DNA of 37,941 nucleotides from Candidatus Phelpsiimicrobium noxiivivens. GTDB lineage: Bacteria > Omnitrophota > Gorgyraeia > Velamenicoccales > Velamenicoccaceae. The stretch spans positions 1 to 37,941 of the forward strand of contig MNVR01000012.1 in assembly GCA_001873995.1 (NCBI GenBank), written 5' to 3'. Below are positions 14,679-22,662 of this stretch, one piece after another. Each line of letters opens with the position of its first letter. Within the stretch, counting starts at the first letter, position 1. Made by a program: the position numbers and the translations under genes. The notes under the pieces are model-generated. The model was not told the DNA's origin and made no database searches. It saw nothing but the letters and a program-made list of their open reading frames with translations.

Positions 14679-15585
14679 ACATATGAGATCAGGCATCGTA
14701 GCTATAATCGGCAGGCCCAATGTTGGCAAATCAACACTTTTGAATAATCTCGTCGGCGAGAAGGTGGCTATTGTTTCTGCCGTCCCTCAGACTACGCGTA
14801 ACCAGATACGCGCTATTTTAAACGAGCAGAGAGGGCAGGTTATTTTCTTGGATACTCCAGGCATGCATGTCACAAAGCACGCCCTGGACCGCGCAATGAT
14901 AGCGGCTATTAACGATTCGCTGGAAGGTGTTGATGTTATCTTGCATCTGGTAGACACTACAGAACGCGTGGGTGTTGAAGAAGAGATGGTGATGGAAAGA
15001 CTGCGCGGTTTGAAGGCCCCCATAATTTTAGGCCTTAATAAGATAGACCGCGGCGCAAAGCATATAGAAGATTATATTTTGGCTTGGGAGGGAAAAATAG
15101 GAAAAAAATTAAGTGAGGCTACGCAACGTATTATGCCTATTCCTTTATCAGCTCTTACCGGGACGAATTTAGACAAGCTCTTGGATGAAATTTTCAGCCG
15201 CCTGCCCGAGGGAGAGCCTCTCTACCCCGAAGATATCTTAACAGATTTTCCGCGGCAATTGACCATACAGGATTGTATCCGTGAAAAGCTGCTCTCATAT
15301 CTTAAAGAAGAAGTTCCTTTCTCTGTGGCGGTGTTTGCCGAGGAGATAATTGAGCGGACGCCTAAGCTTACCTATGTTAAAGCATCTATTTTAGTGGAGC
15401 GTGATTCGCAGAAGGCTATTGTCATAGGATGTAACGGCGAGCATTTAAAAAAGGCCGGTGAGTCAGCGCGTAAGGAACTTGAGAATATATATAATAAAAA
15501 GTTTTATCTTGACCTCTGGGTTAAAGTTAAAGAAAATTGGAAGCAGGACGCCGAGTTGCTCAGGAGGATCGGGTATATATTATGA
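14665..15585 (+). CDS. era: GTPase Era
   Basis: Era is an essential GTPase that binds the 3' end of 16S rRNA and helps mature the 30S subunit. The 306-residue protein has the full set of G motifs: G1 GRPNVGKS, G2 region QTTRNQIRAI, G3 DTPGMH, G4 NKID, G5 SAL. The C-terminal KH domain follows (EEIIERTPKLTYVKASILVERDSQKAIVIGCNGEHLKKAGESARKELEN). The start is ATG 14665, overlapping the glycosylase gene by 14 nt, or ATG 14683 with GGAG upstream; family alignment allows both. Confidence 0.95.
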   Translation: MEQSEHMRSGIVAIIGRPNVGKSTLLNNLVGEKVAIVSAVPQTTRNQIRAILNEQRGQVIFLDTPGMHVTKHALDRAMIAAINDSLEGVDVILHLVDTTERVGVEEEMVMERLRGLKAPIILGLNKIDRGAKHIEDYILAWEGKIGKKLSEATQRIMPIPLSALTGTNLDKLLDEIFSRLPEGEPLYPEDILTDFPRQLTIQDCIREKLLSYLKEEVPFSVAVFAEEIIERTPKLTYVKASILVERDSQKAIVIGCNGEHLKKAGESARKELENIYNKKFYLDLWVKVKENWKQDAELLRRIGYIL

Positions 15586-15643
15586 AGTTTATAGTATATA
15601 GTTTAGGAGTTTATTGTATATAGTTGATGGTGAATAGTGGATC

Positions 15644-15688
15644 ACGCAAAAAGTTCCGTGGGCGGAGAAACCGCCGTTGCTTTTGCGT
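15644..15688. promoter_or_regulatory. Intergenic hairpin after era
   Basis: ACGCAAAAAG (15644-15653) pairs with CTTTTGCGT (15680-15688), with one bulged A. An inner stem GGCGG (15661-15665)/CCGCC (15671-15675) has loop AGAAA. It lies between era and the M20 peptidase gene, 18 nt before the latter's ATG, with no T-tract after it. It could be a processing or start-control structure. Confidence 0.45.
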
Positions 15689-15706
15689 AACATAATAATA
15701 GTAAAA

Positions 15707-16828
15707 ATGGTCAATAAAAAACGGCTTATTAAGTTAACGCAAGGCTTGGTGCGTATTAATTCCGAAAATCCGCCTGGTGACGAACGCGCTATCGCGCGTT
15801 TCGTATCAGGATATTTGAAAAAAATGGGCCTTAGGCCTAAGATCGTAAGTTTTTATCCAAGGCGCGATAATGTCCTGGCGGTTTTGCCGGGGCGAAGCAA
15901 ACGCCGGCCGCTTTTGATAACTCCGCATCTTGATACAGTTCCTGCAGGCAAAGGCTGGCACTTTGGGCCATATTCTGGCACAATATCAGGAGGCAAAATA
16001 TTTGGTAGAGGTGCTACGGACTGTAAGGGTAATTTAGCCGTCGCCCTTGAGGTTATGCAAAGCCTGCTTGAAGACAAGTCCAGCTTAGGCAATGACCTTA
16101 TTTTTCTTGCCACTGCTGACGAAGAGGCCGGCTCAGGCAAGGGCCTTATCCCTTTTCTTGACAGCGGCATTGTAAGGCCGGCGCGCGCGATCATTTTAGA
16201 CTCGGATGATTTTGACATTATCATCGCGCAAAAAGGCCTCATACATTTTACAGTTAAAGTGACAGGCCTTAAAGCGCATGGCGCTTACCCTGAGCGCGGT
16301 GTCAATGCTATTGGGTACGCGCTAAAGCTTATTGGCATTTTAAATAAAATGAAGTTCGTTTACCGCCGGCATCGCCTTTTAAAACCACCGACCGTTAATA
16401 TCGGCACTATACGCGGCGGAGACAAGGTTAACATGGTAGCTGATCGGTGTGAATTTGAAGTAGACCTTCGTTTCTTGCCTGGGATGGAAGCGCCAAAGAT
16501 CCTAGCAGGTATTAAAAGGGTTTTTGCTAAGACAAAGATCAGCTTTACTATCCAGGCTCAGAATATTCAGCAGCCGTATGAGATAGGCCAAGGGCATCCT
16601 TTAGTTGAGTCTTTGAAAAAGGCGTCTAACGGCATAGTTAGCCACTCTGATGTTAAAGGAAGCGAAGGGGCTACGGTTATCACTTTTTTTAAAAAGAAGA
16701 ATATTCCGGCTGTTGCCACAGGTTACGGCGCCGGGGGCCGCGCTCATACGACGGATGAATATGCCCGCGTCCACGATCTTTACCGCGGGGCCAGGATATT
16801 AGAGCGGTTCTTAAAGATTTGCTGTTGA
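15707..16828 (+). CDS. M20 family metallopeptidase (ArgE/DapE-like deacylase)
   Basis: A 373-residue di-zinc amidohydrolase of the ArgE/DapE/ACY1 group. Metal ligands and catalytic residues are visible: PHLDTVPAG (His, catalytic Asp), RGATDCKGNLA (bridging Asp), ADEEAGSG (catalytic Glu and ligand), LDSDDFD, GLKAHGAYPERG (dimerisation-domain His) and AHTTDEYARV near the end (last ligand His). The lid domain lies between about residues 175 and 285. The substrate cannot be told from sequence: N-acyl amino acids or small peptides are likely. The frame opens 30 nt earlier in the hairpin, but family homology begins at the ATG used here. The ribosome binding site is weak. Confidence 0.87.
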   Translation: MVNKKRLIKLTQGLVRINSENPPGDERAIARFVSGYLKKMGLRPKIVSFYPRRDNVLAVLPGRSKRRPLLITPHLDTVPAGKGWHFGPYSGTISGGKIFGRGATDCKGNLAVALEVMQSLLEDKSSLGNDLIFLATADEEAGSGKGLIPFLDSGIVRPARAIILDSDDFDIIIAQKGLIHFTVKVTGLKAHGAYPERGVNAIGYALKLIGILNKMKFVYRRHRLLKPPTVNIGTIRGGDKVNMVADRCEFEVDLRFLPGMEAPKILAGIKRVFAKTKISFTIQAQNIQQPYEIGQGHPLVESLKKASNGIVSHSDVKGSEGATVITFFKKKNIPAVATGYGAGGRAHTTDEYARVHDLYRGARILERFLKICC

Positions 16829-16860
16829 AGAATTGATAAAAAGAGTATAGAATATCCCGC

Positions 16861-17829
16861 ATGAAATCCATACGCGTTGTGAAAAAGCCAAGGCTCAAAA
16901 ATCCTATCCTTGTGGCGGCATGGCCTGGCATGGGTGATGTGGCCCTGAAGGCCGCTTTATACCTTAAGGATAAGTTGGGCGCTCATGAGTTTGCCGAGAT
17001 GTCATCGTTAGATTTTTTCAATCCTTCCGGAGTCTGGATAGATAATAGCCTGATCAACGCCCCGCAATATCCTATCGGTAAATTCTATTTTTACAAGAAC
17101 CCGAATTCTGGCCCTGATATCGTTATATTTATTTCAGATGCCCAGCCATTTTTAGAGAAGGGCTACGAGTATGCCAACGAGATCGTTGATTTTGTTATTA
17201 CATTAAAAGTAAAACTCGTCTATACATTTGCCGCGATGCCCCTGCCTATTGAACATACAGAAACCCCGGATGTCCACGCGGCTGCCACAAAAAAAGAGAT
17301 ATTAGACGATTTCGCTAAACTTAACTTAAAGACTATGCCCACTGGGCAGATCAGCGGATTAAACGGCCTTATCCTGGGAGTAGCGAAAGAAAAAGGTATA
17401 GACGGCGTCTGCCTTTTGGGAGAGATACCCCTTTATACCATCCAGATAGAAAACCCTCTCGCGTCGCTGGCTGTTTTATCTGTCCTGGCCAAGGCCCTGA
17501 AGATACCTTTGGACTTAGCCGAACTGCGAAAACATGCGAGCCAGGTCAGCCAGGAGATAGAGCACCTGATAGAATATTTAAAAAACCCGGGTGAAGAAGA
17601 AAAGCCTATTGACCAGCAAGAGATAGACATATTGAAAAAAGGCCTCGCGGATTCGCCGGGCCTGCCTGATTCAGCCAGGCAGATAATAGAAGAACTTTTC
17701 AAGCAAGCCAAAAAAGACTTATCCCATTCCATGGAACTTAAAAAGGAATTGGATAAATGGAACGTATACGATCAGTACGAAGACAGTTTTCTTGACCTGT
17801 TTAAAAAGCCGCTGAAGAAAAATAACTAG
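16861..17829 (+). CDS. PAC2 family protein
   Basis: The 322-residue protein matches the PAC2 family (proteasome-assembly-chaperone-2-like). Landmarks are LVAAWPGMGDVALKAALYL near residue 17, FYKNPNSGPDIVIFISDAQP, VYTFAAMPLPIEHTETP, GQISGLNGLILGVAKEKGIDGVCLLGEIP, and a helical, charged C-terminal extension. In archaea and actinobacteria such proteins are linked to proteasomes. No proteasome gene occurs in this window, so the role here is open. It sits between a peptidase gene (32 nt) and a HAD phosphatase gene (12 nt). Confidence 0.85.
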   Translation: MKSIRVVKKPRLKNPILVAAWPGMGDVALKAALYLKDKLGAHEFAEMSSLDFFNPSGVWIDNSLINAPQYPIGKFYFYKNPNSGPDIVIFISDAQPFLEKGYEYANEIVDFVITLKVKLVYTFAAMPLPIEHTETPDVHAAATKKEILDDFAKLNLKTMPTGQISGLNGLILGVAKEKGIDGVCLLGEIPLYTIQIENPLASLAVLSVLAKALKIPLDLAELRKHASQVSQEIEHLIEYLKNPGEEEKPIDQQEIDILKKGLADSPGLPDSARQIIEELFKQAKKDLSHSMELKKELDKWNVYDQYEDSFLDLFKKPLKKNN

Positions 17830-17841
17830 TGGGCTCATTTA

Positions 17842-18498
17842 ATGAAGGAAAGCAAGTTCAAGCTTATCCTCTGCGACCTTGGAAACGTCCTGGTTAACTT
17901 TGACCACCGCATCGCCGTCCGCAAGATCCTGCCGTTTATCCCGTTAGAGAAACGAAGTTCTCTGCCGGGGGTTGCTCAGAAAAGTTTTGAAGAAGTCTAT
18001 CAGCTTTTCTTTGATTCCAAACTAACAAAAGATTTTGAAGAAGGCAAGATCACGCCTCGGTATTTTTTCAAGCGCCTGTGCCGCCTCATAGGAATGAAAA
18101 ATATAAGTTTTGACAGATTTTGCCCTATTTGGAACGATATATTTTTTGTCAACAAGCCAATGGCAGCGCTGCTCGGCGCCCTTAAGAAGAGGCATAAACT
18201 GCACCTCATATCAAACATAAACAAACTTCATTACGACTATATCTCCGGGAAGTTTGCCAGCTATATCAGGCTTTTTGATAAATGTTATCTTTCTTACAAG
18301 ATCGGGGCCTGTAAGCCGCATGTTGATATTTACCGAGCAGCTATGTCGGGAGCGAACGCAAAGCCAGAGGAATGCCTTTACATAGATGACCGCGTTGATC
18401 TTATTAAAGAAGCAGAGAAATTAGGCCTGGGGTCAGTCCTTTTCAAAAATGTCAGCGGCCTTAAAAAACAATTAAGAAAGATGAAGGTGCCTTTTTGA
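17842..18498 (+). CDS. HAD-superfamily hydrolase (YihX-like subfamily)
   Basis: A 218-residue HAD phosphatase. Motif I is CDLGNVLVNFD with nucleophile D12; the DxGN form (Gly where many HADs have the general acid Asp) is typical of the YihX/HAD-IA-like group. Motif II is LISN, motif III the Lys in CKPH, and motif IV YIDDRVDLIKEAEKLG. The cap is helical (residues about 20-90), so small phosphorylated metabolites such as sugar phosphates are the likely substrates. The TGA overlaps the TTG start of the ABC ATPase, suggesting coupling. Confidence 0.87.
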   Translation: MKESKFKLILCDLGNVLVNFDHRIAVRKILPFIPLEKRSSLPGVAQKSFEEVYQLFFDSKLTKDFEEGKITPRYFFKRLCRLIGMKNISFDRFCPIWNDIFFVNKPMAALLGALKKRHKLHLISNINKLHYDYISGKFASYIRLFDKCYLSYKIGACKPHVDIYRAAMSGANAKPEECLYIDDRVDLIKEAEKLGLGSVLFKNVSGLKKQLRKMKVPF

Positions 18499-19259
18499 GT
18501 ATAAGCGCCGTTTTAAAAGCCTCCGGCCTTAGCAAATATTTCGTTAATGGTTCTTTATGGGGCGCTCAGAAGATAGCCGCCGTGGATAATCTGGATCTTT
18601 GCCTCGCGCGCGGAGAGATATTTGGTATTTTGGGGCCTAACGGCGCGGGAAAGACCACGACGCTTAATATGCTGGTTGGTATCATGAAACCGTCTTCAGG
18701 TTCCATTGATATTTTTGGTGAACCCTTTTTTCCAGGTAAGATATCGCAATTAGCCAAAATAGGGTATGTTCCTGAGGCGGCCTCGTTGCCTGGTTATTTT
18801 ACGATATTAGAGCTCCTTGATTTTTACGGTCAGCTTTTTAGCATGCCCGCGTCATTAAGGGTTGAGAGGATCAAGCGCCTCCTTGAGATGGCGGGAATGG
18901 TAAAAGAGAGGAACTGCCTTATCAAAAATCTTTCTATGGGCCAGCGCCGGCTTGTGGATATTATGCAGGCGCTTATCAATGACCCTGACCTTATTTTTTT
19001 AGACGAGCCAACCGTATATTTGGATCCGGTTATCATAGAAAGGCTGCGGTTTATCCTGCTGCGTTTAAAAAGTGAAGGTAAAACCATTGTTGTTTCTTCG
19101 CACATGCTTTCCGAGATTGAAAAGATCTCTGACCGCGTCGCGATCATAAACCAAGGGAAATTGATAAAAGTCGGGCCCAAAGAGGACTTTCTTCGTTCTG
19201 GCACCATGGAAGAAGAATTCTTGAGGATAGTCAAGCATGTGGATACCAAAATTGATTAA
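18495..19259 (+). CDS. ABC transporter ATP-binding protein
   Basis: A 254-residue ATPase with Walker A GPNGAGKTTT, Q-loop region GYVPEAASLPGYFTILELLDFYG, signature LSMGQRR, Walker B LIFLDEPT, D-loop LDPVIIERL and H-loop VVSSHMLSEIEKISDR. It belongs to the ABC-2 (DrrA/CcmA/NatA-like) exporter ATPases. The usual DEPTSGLDP reads DEPTVYLDP here. Translation starts at TTG 18495, overlapping the HAD gene's stop. It overlaps the permease gene by 23 nt, so the two should form one exporter; the cargo is unknown. Confidence 0.92.
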   Translation: MSISAVLKASGLSKYFVNGSLWGAQKIAAVDNLDLCLARGEIFGILGPNGAGKTTTLNMLVGIMKPSSGSIDIFGEPFFPGKISQLAKIGYVPEAASLPGYFTILELLDFYGQLFSMPASLRVERIKRLLEMAGMVKERNCLIKNLSMGQRRLVDIMQALINDPDLIFLDEPTVYLDPVIIERLRFILLRLKSEGKTIVVSSHMLSEIEKISDRVAIINQGKLIKVGPKEDFLRSGTMEEEFLRIVKHVDTKID

Positions 19260-20052
19260 AGAGTTGCGATTAGTCCTTGTGATCTCAAGGGATGTCTGCC
19301 GCGCTGCTTTAAAAGAGCGCGTAATGTATGGATTTTTGTTGATCGCGTTTCTTTTTATCCTTATGGCGAACGTGCCTTTTGTCGTTAAGGACCCTAAGGT
19401 TTTTGGCCCGCAGAGGCCTGAGGCCTCAGCCCTTCAGATAGGTTTTATGTCCATCAATGTTTTTACCATTCTTATATCTATTTTTGTATCGCTTAATACG
19501 CTGCAGAGTTTTTTTTCCCGGGAGCGGCTTGGCCTACTGCTGTCCAAGCCCGTGAGGCGCGTTCTGATATTAGAGGGGGCCATACTTGGATTATTTGAGA
19601 TGGTCTTTTTGAATTGGTTCTTGATGACGGCCGGCGTCTGGCTTGTTATTTTTTCGCAGACCAGAGAGTGGGGGTTCTATATCTGGACAGGTATGAGCGT
19701 GACCGCTCTTATGGCGCTTTTATACGTGGCCCTCGTTGTATTTTTTTATTGCATTATTCCTAATACAATGGCTGGGATAATGGCGGTCTTGCTTATTATC
19801 GCCGGTTTTGGAGTGCCTATGGCGCGGCAGGCCATATCGCTAACACTGCCGCCAGGGTTTGTTTCTTCAAGTTTAGCGTTCGGCCTCGATTGTATCCCCC
19901 AGATAAACAGCCTTTGGGGCGTATCCATGCAGTATTTAAAGTTTTTTAACCTGAATATATCAGCCACGCCGATAATTTTTCAGACACTTGCCGTTATTTT
20001 TGTGTTGAATATCATATCAGTTTTAAGATTCCGCCGTTTTTGTCAATTTTAA
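19237..20052 (+). CDS. ABC-2 type transporter permease
   Basis: A 271-residue membrane protein with six predicted helices: about residues 32-50, 65-90, 113-137, 148-172, 178-195 and 245-262. It starts with a short cytoplasmic helix and the family-like ALKERVMYGFLLIAFLFIL. The large loop after helix 1 (VVKDPKVFGPQRPEAS) and SRERLGLLLSKPV between helices fit ABC-2 exporters such as NosY-type permeases. The ATG lies 23 nt inside the ATPase gene in another frame, so the pair is translationally coupled. Confidence 0.88.
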   Translation: MWIPKLIKELRLVLVISRDVCRAALKERVMYGFLLIAFLFILMANVPFVVKDPKVFGPQRPEASALQIGFMSINVFTILISIFVSLNTLQSFFSRERLGLLLSKPVRRVLILEGAILGLFEMVFLNWFLMTAGVWLVIFSQTREWGFYIWTGMSVTALMALLYVALVVFFYCIIPNTMAGIMAVLLIIAGFGVPMARQAISLTLPPGFVSSSLAFGLDCIPQINSLWGVSMQYLKFFNLNISATPIIFQTLAVIFVLNIISVLRFRRFCQF

Positions 20053-20105
20053 TTTTATTCCGTCGGAGAAATGGATATTTTTTTTATTTTATCGTTTAAT
20101 AAATC

Positions 20106-20134
20106 TTGACAATATAAAATTATTATGATAATTT
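20106..20134 (+). promoter_or_regulatory. Sigma-70 promoter of a short transcription unit
   Basis: TTGACA (20106-20111), a 17-bp spacer, and TAATTT (20129-20134). It lies downstream of the ABC permease and drives the stretch ending at the terminator at 20226-20258. Confidence 0.65.
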
Positions 20135-20140
20135 TTATAT
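20112..20140. promoter_or_regulatory. Operator-like dyad over the promoter
   Basis: ATATAAAATTAT (20112-20123) mirrors ATAATTTTTATAT (20128-20140), with one extra base, around TATG. The dyad fills the spacer and covers the -10 box, the usual place for a repressor site. The base composition is AT-only, so chance symmetry is possible. It resembles Fur/PerR-type boxes only loosely. Confidence 0.4.
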
Positions 20141-20260
20141 AAGAGTTGCTGGAAATTGTGAAGATTTTATTTAGCCTGCCAAACGGCAGGCAAGGAGAAA
20201 TAAATTAAAAAAAGAAAGTTGTATGAAGGGGCTCTCAATTAAAAGGGGCCCCTTTTTTGT
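20141..20260 (+). ncRNA. Candidate small RNA or attenuated leader (~120 nt)
   Basis: The segment is bounded by its own promoter and a terminator. It contains a hairpin GCCTGCC-AAAC-GGCAGGC (20174-20191) followed at once by AAGGAG and an A-rich stretch. No convincing protein is encoded; a 23-codon frame from ATG 20223 crosses the terminator. The next gene starts 62 nt past the terminator, so this could be an independent small RNA or a regulated leader for the ATP-grasp/KamA pair. Confidence 0.45.
20226..20260 (+). terminator. Rho-independent terminator
   Basis: AAGGGGC pairs with GCCCCTT, which runs straight into TTTT. The structure fits a strong intrinsic terminator. Confidence 0.75.
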
Positions 20261-20273
20261 CGCAGAAAGCGAC

Positions 20274-20305
20274 ACACCGACGCAGTACCCTTAAGCGTCG
20301 GGTGT
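20274..20305. repeat. Dispersed hairpin repeat, copy 2
   Basis: ACACCGACGC (20274-20283) pairs with GCGTC-G-GGTGT (20295-20305), with the same bulged G as copy 1 at 3434. Compared with copy 1, GGCGC/GCGCC is replaced by GACGC/GCGTC, a compensatory change. It ends 16 nt before the ATP-grasp gene. Confidence 0.65.
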
Positions 20306-20321
20306 AAGTATAGAAGGCAAT

Positions 20322-21329
20322 ATGGGTAAGAGAATTGGTTTTACATACGATCTAAAATCTGATCATCCGCAAGGTTCGGCCTTAACAGGCGATGCCTATG
20401 CTGAATTTGATGTAGAATACACAATTGGGGCAGTGGCAAAGGCGATAGGGACAGGCGGGCATAAAGTTGTCAGGATAGGGCACGTGAGAAAGCTTTTAAA
20501 AACAATAGGCGGCCTTAAGGTTGATATGGTTTTTAATATTTGCGAAGGTTTGGGCGGCCGTAACAGGGAGTCTGAGGTGCCGGTGATCCTGGACCTATTT
20601 AAAATACCTTATGTAGGAAGCGACGGATTGACGTTGGGTTTATCACTTGATAAGGTGATGGCAAAGAAGGCATTTGTCTCTGACGGCGTTCCTACGCCTA
20701 AGTATTTTATCGCGGACAAAAAAAACGTGTTTTCGCGTATGGGTTCTATGAAATTCCCGCTAATTGTTAAGCCTCGTCATGAAGGCTCGTCCAAAGGTAT
20801 CTCGGATGATTCTATTGTTTCAAATAAGAAAAGCCTTAAGGCTCAGGTAGATAGTGTTGTGGGCCTATATTGTCAGTCAGCTTTGGTGGAGGAGTTTATC
20901 AGAGGTTCTGAGTTTACAGTCCTTGTCATTGGTAATGAAACGCCGCAGGCCCTGGCGCCCGTGCAGATAAAAATAGCCGGAAATTTAGACGCGGGGGACC
21001 TCGTGTATACATCGCGCAGGCTCACCGGCCCGGATATAGAATACGTTTGTCCAGCGTTGATCTCAAAGAGCCTTGATAAGAAACTTCGCGCGGTTGCAAT
21101 TGAGGCTTATCAGGCCCTTGACTGCCGCGATTATGGCAGGGTAGATCTCAGGGTAGACGCTAAAGGCAGGCTTTATGTGCTTGAGATAAATCCGCTGCCT
21201 TCTCTCTCCGTAGAGGATGTTTTTCCTTTTGTGGCAAAGGCGAGCGGCATAACGTATGACGAGCTTATCCTAAAGGTCGTGGATGTCGCTTTAATAAGGA
21301 ATGGATTGAATGGCCAGTCAAACAACTGA
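20322..21329 (+). CDS. ATP-grasp ligase, D-alanine--D-alanine ligase-like
   Basis: The 335-residue protein has the ATP-grasp fold of the Ddl family: VFNICEGLGGRNRESEVPVILDLFKIPYVGSDGLTLGLSLDKVMAKKAF near residues 70-120, PLIVKPRHEGSSKGI (ATP-binding loop), LVEEFIRGSEFTVLVIGN, and the metal-binding CRDYGRVDLRVD...YVLEINPLPSLS. It would join two amino acids using ATP. Known Ddl proteins make D-Ala-D-Ala, but the N-terminus (TYDLKSDHPQ) differs from the usual GGxSxEhxVS, and the gene overlaps a lysine-aminomutase-type gene by 20 nt. A non-murein ligation, for example with beta-lysine, is therefore possible. AGAAGG precedes the ATG. Confidence 0.83.
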   Translation: MGKRIGFTYDLKSDHPQGSALTGDAYAEFDVEYTIGAVAKAIGTGGHKVVRIGHVRKLLKTIGGLKVDMVFNICEGLGGRNRESEVPVILDLFKIPYVGSDGLTLGLSLDKVMAKKAFVSDGVPTPKYFIADKKNVFSRMGSMKFPLIVKPRHEGSSKGISDDSIVSNKKSLKAQVDSVVGLYCQSALVEEFIRGSEFTVLVIGNETPQALAPVQIKIAGNLDAGDLVYTSRRLTGPDIEYVCPALISKSLDKKLRAVAIEAYQALDCRDYGRVDLRVDAKGRLYVLEINPLPSLSVEDVFPFVAKASGITYDELILKVVDVALIRNGLNGQSNN

Positions 21330-22476
21330 ACTTCAGGCTCCGCAAGTTATTCTTAAGAGATCCGTTATAGGAGATTTCAGGAGGATCTCTTTATGGAAAG
21401 ACGTCTCTGACCAGGAGTGGGAGGATTGGCATTGGCAGATAAAGAACAGGGTGCATACTCTTGATGCTATTTCAAAGATATTAGTGCTGACCCCGCAGGA
21501 AGAGGAAGGCATAAAAAAATCAAACGGCCGCCTTTCTATGGCCATAACACCTTATTGGGTGACGTTAATGGATGAGGCAGACCCCGAGTGCCCTATACGG
21601 CGCCAGGCCGTACCATTAAAAGAAGAATTTCAATTTGGGGCTAATGAATTCGTGGACCCGTGCGCTGAGGATAGGGATTCTCCGGTGGACGGCCTCGTGC
21701 ATCGCTATCCGGACAGGGTCCTATTGCTGGTTACGGAACAATGCGCTATGTATTGCAGGCATTGCACGCGGCGCAGGCTCGTCGGAGAAAAACAGGCTCA
21801 CCCTCTCAATTCTAAAACCCTTGACGCCGCGATAGATTATATTAAAGCCAACAAAAAGATAAGGGACGTGCTTATTTCAGGCGGCGATCCGTTAATGCTG
21901 GAAGATGATGAACTCGAAGAGGTCTTAAAGAAGGTTTCAGGCATTCCTCATGTTGAATTCGTGCGCCTCGGCACAAGGGTCCCTGTGACGCTGCCCCAGA
22001 GGATAACAGAGCCCCTTATCGCGATGCTTAAGAAATACGCGCCCTTGTGGATGAGCATCCATTTTAATCATTCAAAAGAGATATCTAAGAGGTGCAAAGT
22101 AGCCTGCGATATGTTAGCTGACGCTGGTATACCGCTCGGCAGCCAGACTGTGCTTTTAAAAGGTATAAACGATAAACCATATATCATGAGAAAATTGATG
22201 CATGACCTGCTGACAATAAGGGTAAGGCCTTATTATATCTATCAGTGCGACCCTGTCAGAGGGACAGCGCATTTCCGGACGCCTGTCGTGGTAGGTATTA
22301 ATATTATTGAAAAGCTGCGTGGTTTTACTTCGGGTTACGCGGTGCCCACTTATGTGATTGACGCGCCCGGAGGCGGCGGCAAGATACCCATTGGCCCCAA
22401 CTACCTTATATCGCAGGATAAAGGCAAGCACGTCCTGCGTAATTATAAGGGCAAGATATATACCTACGTAGAGTAA
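21310..22476 (+). CDS. KamA-family radical SAM protein (lysine 2,3-aminomutase-like)
   Basis: A 388-residue radical SAM enzyme with the cluster motif C145-A-M-Y-C149-R-H-C152. Lysine aminomutase landmarks are conserved: VLISGGDPLML, IHFNH, YYIYQCDPVRGTAHFRTPV and YVIDAPGGGGKIPI. The two Asp residues that hold the substrate amine in clostridial enzymes (QCD and VIDAPGG) are both present, supporting L-lysine to beta-lysine chemistry with PLP and SAM. EpmB, which modifies EF-P lysine, is a shorter relative. The partner here is an ATP-grasp ligase rather than the acetyltransferase of acetyl-beta-lysine operons. The two genes overlap and should be coupled. Confidence 0.88.
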   Translation: MASQTTELQAPQVILKRSVIGDFRRISLWKDVSDQEWEDWHWQIKNRVHTLDAISKILVLTPQEEEGIKKSNGRLSMAITPYWVTLMDEADPECPIRRQAVPLKEEFQFGANEFVDPCAEDRDSPVDGLVHRYPDRVLLLVTEQCAMYCRHCTRRRLVGEKQAHPLNSKTLDAAIDYIKANKKIRDVLISGGDPLMLEDDELEEVLKKVSGIPHVEFVRLGTRVPVTLPQRITEPLIAMLKKYAPLWMSIHFNHSKEISKRCKVACDMLADAGIPLGSQTVLLKGINDKPYIMRKLMHDLLTIRVRPYYIYQCDPVRGTAHFRTPVVVGINIIEKLRGFTSGYAVPTYVIDAPGGGGKIPIGPNYLISQDKGKHVLRNYKGKIYTYVE

Positions 22477-22486
22477 TCCTCCATAC

Positions 22487-22515
22487 TTGACGGTTGTCCT
22501 AATATCTATTATAAT
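22487..22515 (+). promoter_or_regulatory. Near-consensus sigma-70 promoter for the EF-G-like gene
   Basis: TTGACG (22487-22492), a 17-bp spacer, and TATAAT (22510-22515). Expected start is near 22522, giving a leader of about 140 nt. An inverted repeat AATAAAAAC (22513-22521)/GTTTTTATT (22527-22535) overlaps the -10 box and start point. Confidence 0.75.
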
Positions 22516-22560
22516 AAAAACCTAACGTTTTTATTAACAGCTAGTTAAAAGATTTCTCAT

Positions 22561-22650
22561 ACCCGGCGCTGATCGGTATTGGGTCTTTCCTCTATATGGA
22601 ATTAAGAAGGCCCATTCCTTCTGAATCGCGTCGGTATTGCGCCTGTGCGC
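22561..22650. repeat. Dispersed hairpin repeat, copy 3, split by a 58-bp duplication or insertion
   Basis: The first half (22561-22581, ACCCGGCGCTGATCGGTATTG) and the second half (22631-22650, TCGGTATTGCGCCTGTGCGC) share the 9-bp direct repeat TCGGTATTG. Removing the 58 bp between the copies restores a hairpin like copies 1 and 4. The inserted part holds its own small stem, GAAGG/CCTTC. The whole lies in the leader of the EF-G-like gene. Confidence 0.5.
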
Positions 22651-22662
22651 AAGAGGTGGCTA

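Noticed and set aside
22645-22662. GTG start for the EF-G-like gene
   Set aside because: It lies inside the hairpin repeat; ATG 22663 has AGAGGTGG upstream.
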